Positions 53,832 through 63,364 of a stretch of DNA of 64,000 nucleotides are shown here, in pieces (the first letter of the stretch is position 1; each line of letters starts with the position of its first letter). This DNA comes from Rhodobacteraceae bacterium QY30. Its GTDB lineage: Bacteria > Pseudomonadota > Alphaproteobacteria > Rhodobacterales > Rhodobacteraceae. The stretch covers positions 434,001 to 498,000 of the forward strand of contig CP023454.1 of assembly GCA_002356635.1 (NCBI GenBank), in the 5' to 3' direction. Both the position numbers and the translations under genes were made by a program. The notes under the pieces were generated by a model. That model saw only the letters and a program-made list of their open reading frames with translations. It did not search any database and was not told the DNA's origin.

Positions 53832-55010
53832 TCAGGTCGGCGGCGGCGCGGGGGCAGGGGTGGGTTCCGGCTCATCCTCGGGAACGGCAGGCGCATCCTC
53901 TCCGCCCAGGAAGTTGGCCAGCTTCTCAAGTCCCGGCACATGTTCGCACAGCACCCGGATCATCACCAGGATCGGCACGGCCACGATCATGCCCACGATG
54001 TTCCAGAGCCAGGCCCAAAGCGCCACGGCGATGAAGACCACTACCGTGTTCAGCTCGAGCCGGCGGGACAGGAAATAGGGGGTGACGAACTGCCCCTCGA
54101 TCGAGTTGATGCCGATGTAGGTCAGCCCCACCATGGCGGGCATCAGGAAGCCGTCCATCGTCACCAGCGCGACGGCCACCGACAGGCCCGCTGCCATGAA
54201 GGCGCCGATATAGGGGATGAAGTTCGCAAGGCAGGCCAGAACGCCGAACAGGAATGGCGCGGGCATGTCCAGCGCCCAGAAAGCGCTGCCGATCGCCACG
54301 CCCAGGCCCACGTTGATCAGCGAGATGGTGCCAAGATAACTGCCAAGGTTTTCCTCGATCTCGCGCAGGGCTTCGTAGGCGGCGCGCTTTTCCTTCAGCG
54401 TGTCGAAGCTTTGCACGATCTTCAGATACATCAGATCGCCCGAGGTCAGCATGAAGAACATCAGGATCAGCACGAAGAAGAACTGGCCGATCAGCGCCGG
54501 CGCCGCGGTGGCGACCGACATCGCCAGGCTGCCGCGCGTTTCTTCGGTCTTGATGACGCCGGGTTCGGGTGCGGCGCCGTTGGTCACGTCGTCGATCTTG
54601 GTGGCGACTTCCTGAATGCCCTTGATGCTGTCCTTCAGCTCCTGGAACTTCGTCTCCAGCTTGCGCGAAATCGATGGCGCGTCGGAAATCATCTGGCCCA
54701 CCGGACTCATGACCGACAGGACGACCCCGCCCATCAGCCCCAGAAGGGCCAGCACGACCATTGTCGATGTGACCCAGGCAGGGATGCCCTTGCGCCCCAA
54801 CCGGCGGACCAGCGGCGAAAAGACGAAGAACAAGAGCAGCGACATCGTCACCGGCATCAGGAAATCGCGCGCCAGCAGGATCGCGCCCAGAAGCATCAGG
54901 AAGAAGATACCCACGGTCGCCCAGCTGGGCTTGACGGCCACGGGCTTCGCTTCCGAAACGGGCATGTAGAACATCGCTTGCTTGCCTGGCTGGATGGGGC
55001 TGCGGGCCAT
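53832..55010 (-). CDS. AI-2E family transporter (PerM/TqsA-like)
   Basis: The 392-residue protein has about eight membrane helices in the AI-2E pattern: an N-terminal pair (VGIFFLMLLGAILLARDFLM, SLLLFFVFSPLVRRL), a soluble middle region (about 120-190), and a C-terminal block with NFIPYIGAFMAAGLSVAVAL and INSIEGQFVTPYFLSRRLEL. The tail is Pro/Glu rich. Members export signal molecules, peptides or act as Na/H antiporters; the substrate here is unknown. AGGAACGAG precedes the ATG at 55010; the 75-residue extension above lacks similarity. Confidence 0.88.
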   Translation of the reverse strand: MARSPIQPGKQAMFYMPVSEAKPVAVKPSWATVGIFFLMLLGAILLARDFLMPVTMSLLLFFVFSPLVRRLGRKGIPAWVTSTMVVLALLGLMGGVVLSVMSPVGQMISDAPSISRKLETKFQELKDSIKGIQEVATKIDDVTNGAAPEPGVIKTEETRGSLAMSVATAAPALIGQFFFVLILMFFMLTSGDLMYLKIVQSFDTLKEKRAAYEALREIEENLGSYLGTISLINVGLGVAIGSAFWALDMPAPFLFGVLACLANFIPYIGAFMAAGLSVAVALVTMDGFLMPAMVGLTYIGINSIEGQFVTPYFLSRRLELNTVVVFIAVALWAWLWNIVGMIVAVPILVMIRVLCEHVPGLEKLANFLGGEDAPAVPEDEPEPTPAPAPPPT

Positions 55011-55090
55011 CTCGTTCCTCGCGCTCAGTGGCTTCGTCTGCGACAAGCGCCGCCGCAGGCCGCGGGTTTCATTCTGCCGGAAATAAACCC

Positions 55091-55795
55091 TCACAGCATC
55101 CGGATTGCGTCCTTGCCCACCGACAGGACATAGCCCTTGCGTGCGACATTGCGCACCAGAAGTTCGGCCACCATCTGGTTGCCCAGCGCATCGCGCAGCC
55201 GCTTGATGCGCATCGCCCCGGCGGCTTCCTCGCAATCCACGGCGGGCTTGCCCGAGATGACGCCCTCGATCTGGGCGCCCGACAGGATCTCGTCATCGAG
55301 CCGGGCTTCGGCCAGCACGGACAGCGTCTCGATGGCGGCCTCGGTCAGCTTGAACTCCATGTCGTTCAGCACGACGGCGTTCTGGCTGCGGCTGATCAGC
55401 AGCGAACTGACCTGGATGCCCTGCCGCTGGATGGCGCTCATCCTGCGGTTCAGGCCGATGATCGTTACCAGAAACACAAGCGACGCGATCAGCAGCGCGG
55501 TCGCAAAGACCAGAAGGACGAAGATCACCATCCGGTAGCTGGCCAGCACTTCGGTAAAGACCGTGCCGGATTGCGCCAGGATTTCCAGAAGCCGGATTTC
55601 CCCGGCGCGGGTCAGGGCGTCATTTTCGACGAAGATCCGCTCGACCCGGGCGTTGAAGGCATTGGCGTCGGGCAGGGTCAGGAACAGCAGCACCGCCGCG
55701 GCCAGAAGGATCGCGACGATGGCGACGATGCCGAAGGTGACGGTGCGGTTGCCCGAGCGCAGCGCCTCAGTAGCGGAGGAAATAGGGTCCGGCAC
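55091..55795 (-). CDS. Membrane-anchored protein with cytoplasmic OmpR-like winged helix
   Basis: The 234-residue protein starts with GTG behind AAAGGAAAGACA. Two membrane helices (about 19-41 and 88-114) enclose a periplasmic loop of about 45 residues; residues 140-228 read as a PhoB/OmpR-type winged helix, with RIKRLRDALG in the recognition-helix position and VARKGYVLSV as the wing. This is the reverse of ToxR topology, where the DNA-binding part is N-terminal. The start overlaps the exported 100-residue gene upstream by 29 bases, so the pair is coupled. I know no named family for it. Confidence 0.65.
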   Translation of the reverse strand: MPDPISSATEALRSGNRTVTFGIVAIVAILLAAAVLLFLTLPDANAFNARVERIFVENDALTRAGEIRLLEILAQSGTVFTEVLASYRMVIFVLLVFATALLIASLVFLVTIIGLNRRMSAIQRQGIQVSSLLISRSQNAVVLNDMEFKLTEAAIETLSVLAEARLDDEILSGAQIEGVISGKPAVDCEEAAGAMRIKRLRDALGNQMVAELLVRNVARKGYVLSVGKDAIRML

Positions 55796-56069
55796 TGTCT
55801 TTCCTTTGTTCAAGCCCCTCTGGCCCGAAAATGGACAGGATGTTGAGCAGCGTCCATCCGTCGCTTGCCAGCCGGGGCGCCAGGGCCTGGAATGCGGCGG
55901 CGCGGCTGCCGCAGGCGGCATCGGGGATGGCGGCCACGCCGTAATGCAGGCGCAGCGGCGCTTCCTGCTTGGCCTTGTAGTCGGCGAAGCATTCCGCACG
56001 CGCCGCCTGAACCGGCAGAACCAGCGTGGCAAGGGCCATCAGCGGCAAGAGGATGCGGGCGGATTTCAT
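55767..56069 (-). CDS. Small exported protein overlapping the membrane regulator
   Basis: The 100-residue protein has a signal peptide of about 25 residues (MKSARILLPLMALATLVLPV, ending ARA) followed by ECFADYKAKQ and a C-terminus GPYFLRY, with two cysteines in the mature part that could form a disulfide. No known motif is seen. It lies directly upstream of, and overlaps by 29 bases, the membrane winged-helix gene, so it is a candidate ligand, sensor partner or stability factor for its periplasmic loop. That role is inference from the gene layout. Confidence 0.65.
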   Translation of the reverse strand: MKSARILLPLMALATLVLPVQAARAECFADYKAKQEAPLRLHYGVAAIPDAACGSRAAAFQALAPRLASDGWTLLNILSIFGPEGLEQRKDSAGPYFLRY

Positions 56070-56233
56070 GCCTACAACCTGCGCGCGGGCCCCGCGATAG
56101 GCAATATCAAAGGCGGGTTTTGGCCCATGTTATCCGATAGCAGGGGGGTGTTATTGTGTTCCCGCCCAGCCGGCGGCATCTGTCGAACATGAACCGGGCT
56201 TTCCGCTGCCCGCCTGGACAAAGGACTTTCGCC

Positions 56234-56788
56234 ATGAAAAGCCGCTTGATCGCTGCCGTGACCGCCTTCGCTGTCGCACTTGGCGGCCTGGCCGCCACCC
56301 CCGCCGACGCCTGGAGCAAACGCGAACAGGATGCCTTGAAGATCATTCTGGGCGCCGCCGCCGTCGGCGTCATCATCAACCAGCTGGACAAGCAGGACCG
56401 CGACAATCGGTCCCGGCCGGCCCAGGTCTATGTGCCGCCGTTCGGCTATGACGACGGCTACTACCGCGACCGATACAATCGGGACGGCTACTTCGGGGAC
56501 GACGATGGATATTATCGTCACCGCGACGGCTACCGGAACGACTGGGGACGCCGTGATGATCGCCGCACGCGCCGCAGCCACCGTGTGCCGTCGGAATGCG
56601 TCTATGACATCCGCACGTCGGATGGCTGGCGCGATGTCGTCTCGGCCAGCTGCATGAGGAGCCTGGGCCTGTCGCGCGCCCTGCCGCGTGAATGCGCGTT
56701 CGAGGTTCGCACACGCCGGGGCAACACCGTGGTCTATGGCCCGAACTGCCTGGAACGCCGGGGTTGGCGCGTGGCCGGCCGCCGCTGA
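56234..56788 (+). CDS. Secreted Tyr/Asp/Arg-rich protein
   Basis: The 184-residue protein has a signal peptide (MKSRLIAAVTAFAVALGGLA, cleavage near ATPADA), a glycine-poor membrane-like stretch (ALKIILGAAAVGVIINQL), a low-complexity middle (about 70-115) rich in Tyr, Asp and Arg, and a C-terminal part with four cysteines and two similar units (PSECVYDIRTSDGWRDVVSA and PRECAFEVRTRRGNTVVYG). It looks like a short internal duplication. The function is unknown. AAAGGA precedes the ATG; a terminator follows. Confidence 0.72.
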   Translation: MKSRLIAAVTAFAVALGGLAATPADAWSKREQDALKIILGAAAVGVIINQLDKQDRDNRSRPAQVYVPPFGYDDGYYRDRYNRDGYFGDDDGYYRHRDGYRNDWGRRDDRRTRRSHRVPSECVYDIRTSDGWRDVVSASCMRSLGLSRALPRECAFEVRTRRGNTVVYGPNCLERRGWRVAGRR

Positions 56789-56846
56789 GCGGCGGGACTG
56801 CCAGAAGGCGCGGGGGCTTTCCTTGTTCACCTCCGCGCCGGACCCT

Positions 56847-56880
56847 GCGGCGGGCTTTCTCCGATCCCGCCGCCTTTTTT
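56847..56880 (+). terminator. Intrinsic terminator after the Tyr/Asp/Arg-rich protein gene
   Basis: GCGGCGGG and CCCGCCGC form a perfect 8-bp stem with an 11-base loop, followed by C and TTTTTT. It lies 58 bases after the stop and 51 bases before rnhB. Confidence 0.85.
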
Positions 56881-56930
56881 CCCGATGACGAATCCTTGCA
56901 TTCGTTTCAGCGGCTGGCGAAGAAGCCGCC

Positions 56931-57563
56931 ATGACCGATCTACCCGACCTTCCCGACTTTGCCTTTGAAGCCGCCGCCCTGGCGCGGGGCCTGACCTGCA
57001 TCTGTGGCGTGGACGAGGCCGGTCGCGGTCCCCTGTGCGGGCCGGTCGTCGCGGCCGCGGTGACGCTGGTCCGGGACAGGATCCCCGACGGGCTGAACGA
57101 CAGCAAGAAGCTGACCGCGAAGCGCCGAGCCGAGCTTTATGACCTGATCCACCAGTCCGCCGACGTGGGCGTGGGAATAGCGTCTGTGGAAGAAATCCAC
57201 ATCCACAACATCCTCCGTGCCAGCCATCTGGCGATGACGCGCGCCATTTCGGCGCTACGGCGGACGGCGGATCATGTGTTGATCGACGGAAACATGATTC
57301 CGCAGGGCCTCAGCGTTTCTGCCGAAGCGATAGTCCAGGGTGACGGCCGGTCACTGTCCATCGCGGCCGCGTCGATCGTCGCCAAGGTGACGCGCGACCG
57401 GATCATGGTGGATTTGGCGCAACAGCACCCGGGCTACGGCTGGGAACACAACGCCGGATACGCCACCAAAGACCACGTCGATGCGCTGCGGAATCTTGGT
57501 GTGACCCCTCACCATAGGCGTTCGTTCAAAACCATCCACAACATCTTGTATCAAGAAAATTAG
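56931..57563 (+). CDS. rnhB: Ribonuclease HII
   Basis: The 210-residue nuclease has CGVDEAGRGPLCGPVVAAAV with acidic residues D28/E29, LIDGN with the third Asp, and SIAAASIVAKVTRDRIM. It removes RNA from RNA/DNA hybrids and single ribonucleotides from DNA. It stands upstream of ccrM on the same strand, 122 bases away; that gap carries the ccrM promoter elements. The start is the first ATG, with a weak ribosome-binding site. Confidence 0.96.
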   Translation: MTDLPDLPDFAFEAAALARGLTCICGVDEAGRGPLCGPVVAAAVTLVRDRIPDGLNDSKKLTAKRRAELYDLIHQSADVGVGIASVEEIHIHNILRASHLAMTRAISALRRTADHVLIDGNMIPQGLSVSAEAIVQGDGRSLSIAAASIVAKVTRDRIMVDLAQQHPGYGWEHNAGYATKDHVDALRNLGVTPHHRRSFKTIHNILYQEN

Positions 57564-57573
57564 ATAACCTATT

Positions 57574-58798
<1,225 letters not shown>

Positions 58799-58846
58799 CC
58801 AATTCCGTTACCGCCGGTGTCCGTGGCTTGTCCACGGCACGACCTT

Positions 58847-58884
58847 GGCCCGCCGGGACTCACACCCCCTGGCGGGCCCTTTTC
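58847..58884 (+). terminator. Intrinsic terminator after ccrM
   Basis: GGCCCGCC and GGCGGGCC, extended by GGG/CCC past a one-base bulge, form an 11-bp stem with a 9-base loop, followed by TTTT. It lies between ccrM and the convergent cardiolipin synthase gene. A GACTC site falls in the loop. Confidence 0.85.
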
Positions 58885-58885
58885 G

Positions 58886-60319
58886 TTACAGGATTGGCGC
58901 CAGCAACCGGGCGAAATGCGCCCCCATCCGCAGCAGGCGCGGCTGGCGATCCAGCGCGATCTCCAGCAGGTCGGATTCGGCAAAATCCTCGATCAGCATC
59001 GCGGCCACATCATCGGCGAACTGCTTGCCGATGGTGACGACCGTGATTTCGAAGTTCAGCCGGCAGGACCGGTTGTCGAGGTTGATCGACCCGACCGAGG
59101 CGATGTCGTCATCGACCAGCAGCACCTTCTGGTGCATGAAGCCGTCGCGGTACTGGTAGATCTTCACGCCCGCGTCGCGCACGATGTCGAAATGCGGAAA
59201 AGCCGCCAGCCAGACCGTCAGGTGATCGGCCCGCCCGGGAACAAGGATGCGCACATCCACGCCGCGCAGCGCCGCCAGTTTCAGCGCGGTCAGGATGTCG
59301 GTGTCGGGCACGAAATAGGGCGAGGCGATCCACAGCCGTTCCTGCGCCGCGCCGATCGCATTGCAGAAATAGAGGCTGCCGCTTTCGATCGGGTCGGCGG
59401 GGCCGGGGGCGATGACCAGCGCGTCGGTGTTGCCCTCGATGTCGACCGGATCCCAGTTCAGGTCCAGCGGCCGGTCGGTCGCCCAAAGCCAGTCCTCGGC
59501 GAAGGCCAGCTGGATTTCGGCGACGACCGGCCCCTTTACCTGCAGGTGCGTGTCGCGCCAGGGGACGAAGCGCGGATCCCGCGAAAGGTATTCATCCCCG
59601 ACGTTCAGGCCGCCGACAAAGCCGATGTCCCCGTCCACCACCATGATCTTGCGGTGATTGCGGAAGTTGAACTGGAACCAGCTTCCCAGGCGCCGGTTCG
59701 CGTTGAATTCCACCACCTCGATCCGCGCCGCCTGAAGGATGGCGATGTAGTCGCGGTTCAGCCAGTTGCTGCCCACGCCGTCATACAGGATGCGGATCGT
59801 CACGCCGCGTCCCGCCGCCGCTGTCAGGCGGTCGCGCAGGGCCCGGCCGATCCGGTCGTCACGGATGATGTAGGACGAGATCAGGATATACCGTTCGGCC
59901 CGGTCGATGGCACCGAAGACCGCTTCGAAGGTGCTGTCGCCGTTGATCAGCAGCCGGCAGTGATTGCCGCCCAGAAGCGGCACGCCTGCCAGATGCTCGA
60001 AGGCACGGATGCGGCGCTGGTCGATGCTGTGGTCAAAGCGCGTGGCGGGCTTGTTGATCCGCCGCTCCTGCCAGATGGCCCGCGCCGCCCCGCGGAGTTC
60101 GCGCCGGCGCGTCACCTTGGACGGAAAGCGGCTTTTCCCCAGGACGACGAACAGCGGGATGGCGATGAAGGGCGCGGCGGCCAGGAAGATGACCCAGCCC
60201 ATCGCGCCCTGTGCGGTGCGCGACTGCTGAAGCGAGACATAGGCAAGATAGGCCGCAAGTATGTAATGGCCCACCACCAGCAGCAGCAGCAGATCCTGCC
60301 AGAAACCCAAGTGCTGCAA
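58886..60319 (-). CDS. cls: Cardiolipin synthase
   Basis: The 477-residue protein has two N-terminal membrane helices and two phospholipase D catalytic motifs: HRKIMVVDG in the first half and HQKVLLVDD in the second (H-x-K-x4-D in each). It condenses two phosphatidylglycerols to cardiolipin. I chose the TTG at 60319 because AGGAGG lies 6 bases upstream, a near-perfect ribosome-binding site, and the first membrane helix follows; the track-like extension to 60358 has no ribosome-binding site. It lies downstream of alkB on the same strand. Confidence 0.93.
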   Translation of the reverse strand: MQHLGFWQDLLLLLVVGHYILAAYLAYVSLQQSRTAQGAMGWVIFLAAAPFIAIPLFVVLGKSRFPSKVTRRRELRGAARAIWQERRINKPATRFDHSIDQRRIRAFEHLAGVPLLGGNHCRLLINGDSTFEAVFGAIDRAERYILISSYIIRDDRIGRALRDRLTAAAGRGVTIRILYDGVGSNWLNRDYIAILQAARIEVVEFNANRRLGSWFQFNFRNHRKIMVVDGDIGFVGGLNVGDEYLSRDPRFVPWRDTHLQVKGPVVAEIQLAFAEDWLWATDRPLDLNWDPVDIEGNTDALVIAPGPADPIESGSLYFCNAIGAAQERLWIASPYFVPDTDILTALKLAALRGVDVRILVPGRADHLTVWLAAFPHFDIVRDAGVKIYQYRDGFMHQKVLLVDDDIASVGSINLDNRSCRLNFEITVVTIGKQFADDVAAMLIEDFAESDLLEIALDRQPRLLRMGAHFARLLAPIL

Positions 60320-60397
60320 CCCCGTCCTCCTGGCTTCCGGCCTGCCCGTGACCAACACGCGGATGATATGCGGGTTCCTTCGCGGCGCGCCAGAGCT

Positions 60398-61546
60398 TCA
60401 GGTGCTGCCGCGCGGCAGGGGCAACGTGCCCCGGTTGTAATCCGACCAGTCCGTGATGTCGGGGTAGAACCGCCGACGCCAGGCGCGGACACGCGGGTTC
60501 ATCGCCCGGCGCCAAAGCGGCGGGACCAGCGCCAGCACCCCCATCAGCGGATAGCCATAGGGCAGTTGCGGCGCTGCGCTTTCGTCATGGGTCTGCAGAA
60601 GCGGAAAGCGCCGGCCCGGCTTCAGATGGTGGTCGGAGTGGCGTTGCAGGTTGATCAGCAGCCAGTTCGAGGCCCGGTGCGCGGAATTCCAGCTATGCCG
60701 TGGCTGGACCGGTTCGTAGCGGCCGTCGCCCAGGTGTCGGCGGGTCAGGCCGTAATGTTCGATGTACTCCACCAGCTCCAGCTGCCAGATCGCCACCAGC
60801 GCCTGCCCCAGAAACAGCGCGACCCCGGTCCAGCCCCCCAGGGCAAAGGCCAGCGACAGCATCAGCGATTGCAGGACCGCGTAGCGCCAGAAGGGGTTCG
60901 AGCCGTGCCAGGCCGACCGCCCGGCGCGGGCCTGCAAGGCGGCTTCCGCGCGCCACGCCGAGGGCGGGCATTCGCGCAGAACCCGCAGGAAGAAGCGGTG
61001 GAATCCCTGGTTGTAGCGCGCGGTGACCGCGTCGCGGGGGGTGGCGACATGGCGGTGGTGGACCAGAAGGTGCTCGGACCGGAAGTGGCTGTACAGGACC
61101 GAGGCCAGCAGGATGTCCGCCAGCCAGCGTTCTCCCTTGCCTTTCTGGTGCAGCAGCTCATGCGCGTAGACGATGCCCACCGCGCCGGTGACGATGCCGA
61201 TGCCGAAGAAGGCCGCGGCCTGTTCCCAGAGGGCCAGATGGCCGGATTGCGTGACATACCTGATCGCGCCGAACTGAAGCGTCAGTTGCATTGGTGCCCA
61301 GACGAGTGTGATCAGGCGATACCAGAACAGGTCGGCATCGGCGGTGGCGGGGTCGGCGTTGTCGGTGTTCAGGCCCAGCGTCAGGTCCAGCAGGTCGAAA
61401 AGTCCCCAGGTGAACAGCGGCAACAGGAACACCGCCCAGCCTCCGAAGGCCAGGCTGGCGGCGGCCAGCGGCAGCGTCAACAGTGACAGCCAGAAAGGCA
61501 GCGCGCGGCTGAGGCGGCGAAGTTCGGATGAAGGCAGGGTGCGCAT
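60398..61546 (-). CDS. alkB: Alkane 1-monooxygenase (AlkB family)
   Basis: The 382-residue integral membrane di-iron hydroxylase has the histidine boxes HELLH (129-133), EHLLVHHRHVATPRD (158-172), and LQRHSDHH (300-307), and the HYG motif EHYGL (263-267). The second box has Val162 where family members usually carry Gly. It hydroxylates terminal methyl groups of medium-chain alkanes or related lipids using rubredoxin-delivered electrons. No rubredoxin, rubredoxin reductase or alcohol dehydrogenase gene is nearby, and none is fused. It lies upstream of cls. Confidence 0.88.
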   Translation of the reverse strand: MRTLPSSELRRLSRALPFWLSLLTLPLAAASLAFGGWAVFLLPLFTWGLFDLLDLTLGLNTDNADPATADADLFWYRLITLVWAPMQLTLQFGAIRYVTQSGHLALWEQAAAFFGIGIVTGAVGIVYAHELLHQKGKGERWLADILLASVLYSHFRSEHLLVHHRHVATPRDAVTARYNQGFHRFFLRVLRECPPSAWRAEAALQARAGRSAWHGSNPFWRYAVLQSLMLSLAFALGGWTGVALFLGQALVAIWQLELVEYIEHYGLTRRHLGDGRYEPVQPRHSWNSAHRASNWLLINLQRHSDHHLKPGRRFPLLQTHDESAAPQLPYGYPLMGVLALVPPLWRRAMNPRVRAWRRRFYPDITDWSDYNRGTLPLPRGST

Positions 61547-61622
61547 GTGTTCTTGGCAGGGGTCGGTCTGGCCGCGACGCTACCATTCCGGACGGTCGCA
61601 GGCCAAGGGGTGGGGGGTCCTG

Positions 61623-62714
61623 TCAGGTTGCTCCGTCCAGAAGGGTCATGGCCGCTTCCAGCGCCTTGCGCATCAGGGTGGGCAGGTCCGAAGCCCGGAA
61701 CTCTGCCGCAGGAACGAAGGCGCCGCGACGGGGGTGGGTGTGTAGCGGCGTCCGGGCGACCAGCACGGTCAGGGTCAGGTGCATGTGGGTGAAGGTGTGG
61801 CGGACCTGCATCGGCGCTTCCCGCCAATCGGCGGCGATGGGGGGCGCGGCGGGGGCGGACGGATCCGCCGCCATGACCCACCCCGCGCCGGGCCAGCCCA
61901 GCATGCCGCCCAGAAGCCCCTTTTCCGGCCGTGTCTCCAGCAGCATCGCCCCATCGTCACGGCGGACGACATAGGCAGTGCCGGCGCGTTCGGGCTTGGT
62001 GGCCTTCGGGGCCTTGCGCGGCAGTTCAGGCGCCAGGCCCAGGGCGCGCGCGCTGCAAGCATCGGACAGCGGGCAGATCCCGCAAGCGGGATTGCGCGGC
62101 GTGCAGATCGTTGCGCCAAGGTCCATCATCGCCTGGGCATGATCGCCCGGGCGCGTATCGGGCGTCAGGCGGGCTGCCAGTTCCGTCAGTTCGGCCTTCG
62201 CGGCCGGAAGGGGCGTTTCCACGGCGAAAAGCCGCGACACCACGCGTTCGACATTGCCGTCGACCACCACGGCCGCTTCGTCATGGGCGATGGCCGCGAC
62301 GGCGGCGGCGGTATAGGGGCCGATGCCGGGCAGACCCAGCAGGCCGTCGCGGGTTTCGGGAAAGCGGCCGCCGTGATCCGCGACCACGGCGCGGGCGCAT
62401 TTCAGAAGGTTGCGCGCCCGGGCGTAATAGCCAAGCCCGGCCCATTCCGCCATCACCTCGGCATCCGGGGCTGCCGCCAGATCGGCCACGGTCGGCCAAC
62501 GGTCGGTGAAACGGCGGTAATAATCCCGCACCGCCGCGACGGTGGTCTGTTGCAGCATCACCTCGGACAGCCAGACACGATAAGGATCGGGCCGCACCCC
62601 GGACCGGCGCTCGGCCGGGCCGACGCGCCAGGGCATGACCCGGGCCGAGCGGTCGTACCAGGCCAGAAGTGCTGCCGAGACCGCAGCATCCGGCGGAAAA
62701 CTGTCGTCACGCAA
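61623..62714 (-). CDS. mutY: Adenine DNA glycosylase MutY
   Basis: The 363-residue enzyme has VWLSEVMLQQTTVAAV with the catalytic Glu, the helix-hairpin-helix LPGIGPYTAAAVAAIA and catalytic Asp in VVDGNVERVVSR, a 4Fe-4S loop (C-x6-C-x2-C-x5-C in CTPRNPACGICPLSDAC), and a C-terminal NUDIX-like domain that recognises 8-oxoguanine. It removes A opposite 8-oxoG. It is divergent from dciA, 92 bases apart, in the mutY-dciA-dsbA order common in alphaproteobacteria. Confidence 0.96.
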   Translation of the reverse strand: MRDDSFPPDAAVSAALLAWYDRSARVMPWRVGPAERRSGVRPDPYRVWLSEVMLQQTTVAAVRDYYRRFTDRWPTVADLAAAPDAEVMAEWAGLGYYARARNLLKCARAVVADHGGRFPETRDGLLGLPGIGPYTAAAVAAIAHDEAAVVVDGNVERVVSRLFAVETPLPAAKAELTELAARLTPDTRPGDHAQAMMDLGATICTPRNPACGICPLSDACSARALGLAPELPRKAPKATKPERAGTAYVVRRDDGAMLLETRPEKGLLGGMLGWPGAGWVMAADPSAPAAPPIAADWREAPMQVRHTFTHMHLTLTVLVARTPLHTHPRRGAFVPAAEFRASDLPTLMRKALEAAMTLLDGAT

Positions 62715-62806
62715 TCTTTATGGCTCCGTGGGGCGGGGACGATATGGGCAAGAGGACTTTCCTTTCATAGGATAGTCAGAGACGCGCGAAAGGACAGCCC
62801 ACCCCG

Positions 62807-63361
62807 ATGACCGACGCCGCCCCATCGACACGACGCCGGCTTCGCGGGTTCGAACCCACCGGATCGCTTCTGCGCGACAGGATCCGCACCGCCGGCGAAT
62901 CGCGCGGTTTTGCCGTGTCGCGGCTGTTGACGCATTGGGCCGAGGTCGTGGGGGCCGATACTGCCGCCATCTGCCGACCGGTGAAGATCGGCTACGGCAA
63001 GGGCGGTTTTGGCGCAACCCTTACCCTGCTGACCACGGGCGCGACGGCCCCGCTTCTGCAAATGCAACTGCCCACCATCCGCGAACGGGTCAATGCCTGC
63101 TATGGCTACAATGCCATTTCCCGCGTGGCGATCACCCAGACCGCGCCCTCGGGCTTTGCCGAAGGGCAGGCGGCCTTTGCGCCCGCGCCCCGGAAGACGC
63201 CCGCCGCGCCACCGCCCGAGGTGCAGCGCAAGGCCAGCGAAGTGGCGGGTGGCATTGCCGATTCCGATCTGCGCATGGCGCTTGAAGCCCTGGCGCAAAA
63301 CGTCCTATCCCGTACCGGACGACCAGGCCGGACTCCTGCCGACCCTGAACAGAAAGGCTGA
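62807..63361 (+). CDS. dciA: DciA-like (DUF721) replicative-helicase-associated protein
   Basis: The 184-residue protein has an N-terminal DUF721/DciA domain (about 25-115: HWAEVVGADTAAICRPVKIG, MQLPTIRERVNACYGYNAIS) and a Pro/Ala-rich then acidic C-terminal part. DciA loads or supports DnaB in bacteria that lack DnaC. AAAGGAC lies 9 to 10 bases before the ATG. It is divergent from mutY and precedes the DsbA-like gene by 3 bases, so the two are likely co-transcribed. Confidence 0.88.
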   Translation: MTDAAPSTRRRLRGFEPTGSLLRDRIRTAGESRGFAVSRLLTHWAEVVGADTAAICRPVKIGYGKGGFGATLTLLTTGATAPLLQMQLPTIRERVNACYGYNAISRVAITQTAPSGFAEGQAAFAPAPRKTPAAPPPEVQRKASEVAGGIADSDLRMALEALAQNVLSRTGRPGRTPADPEQKG

Positions 63362-63364
63362 ACA

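Noticed and set aside
58817-61486. 889-codon open frame on the plus strand across cls and alkB
   Set aside because: It is antisense to two clear genes with catalytic motifs. Long mirror frames are expected in high-GC codon-biased DNA, and its translation is Gln/Arg/His-rich without domains.
62845-62865. T-loop-like GGTTCGAACCC, suggesting a tRNA
   Set aside because: It lies inside dciA, and no acceptor stem, anticodon arm or D-arm can be folded around it. No tRNA was found elsewhere in the window.
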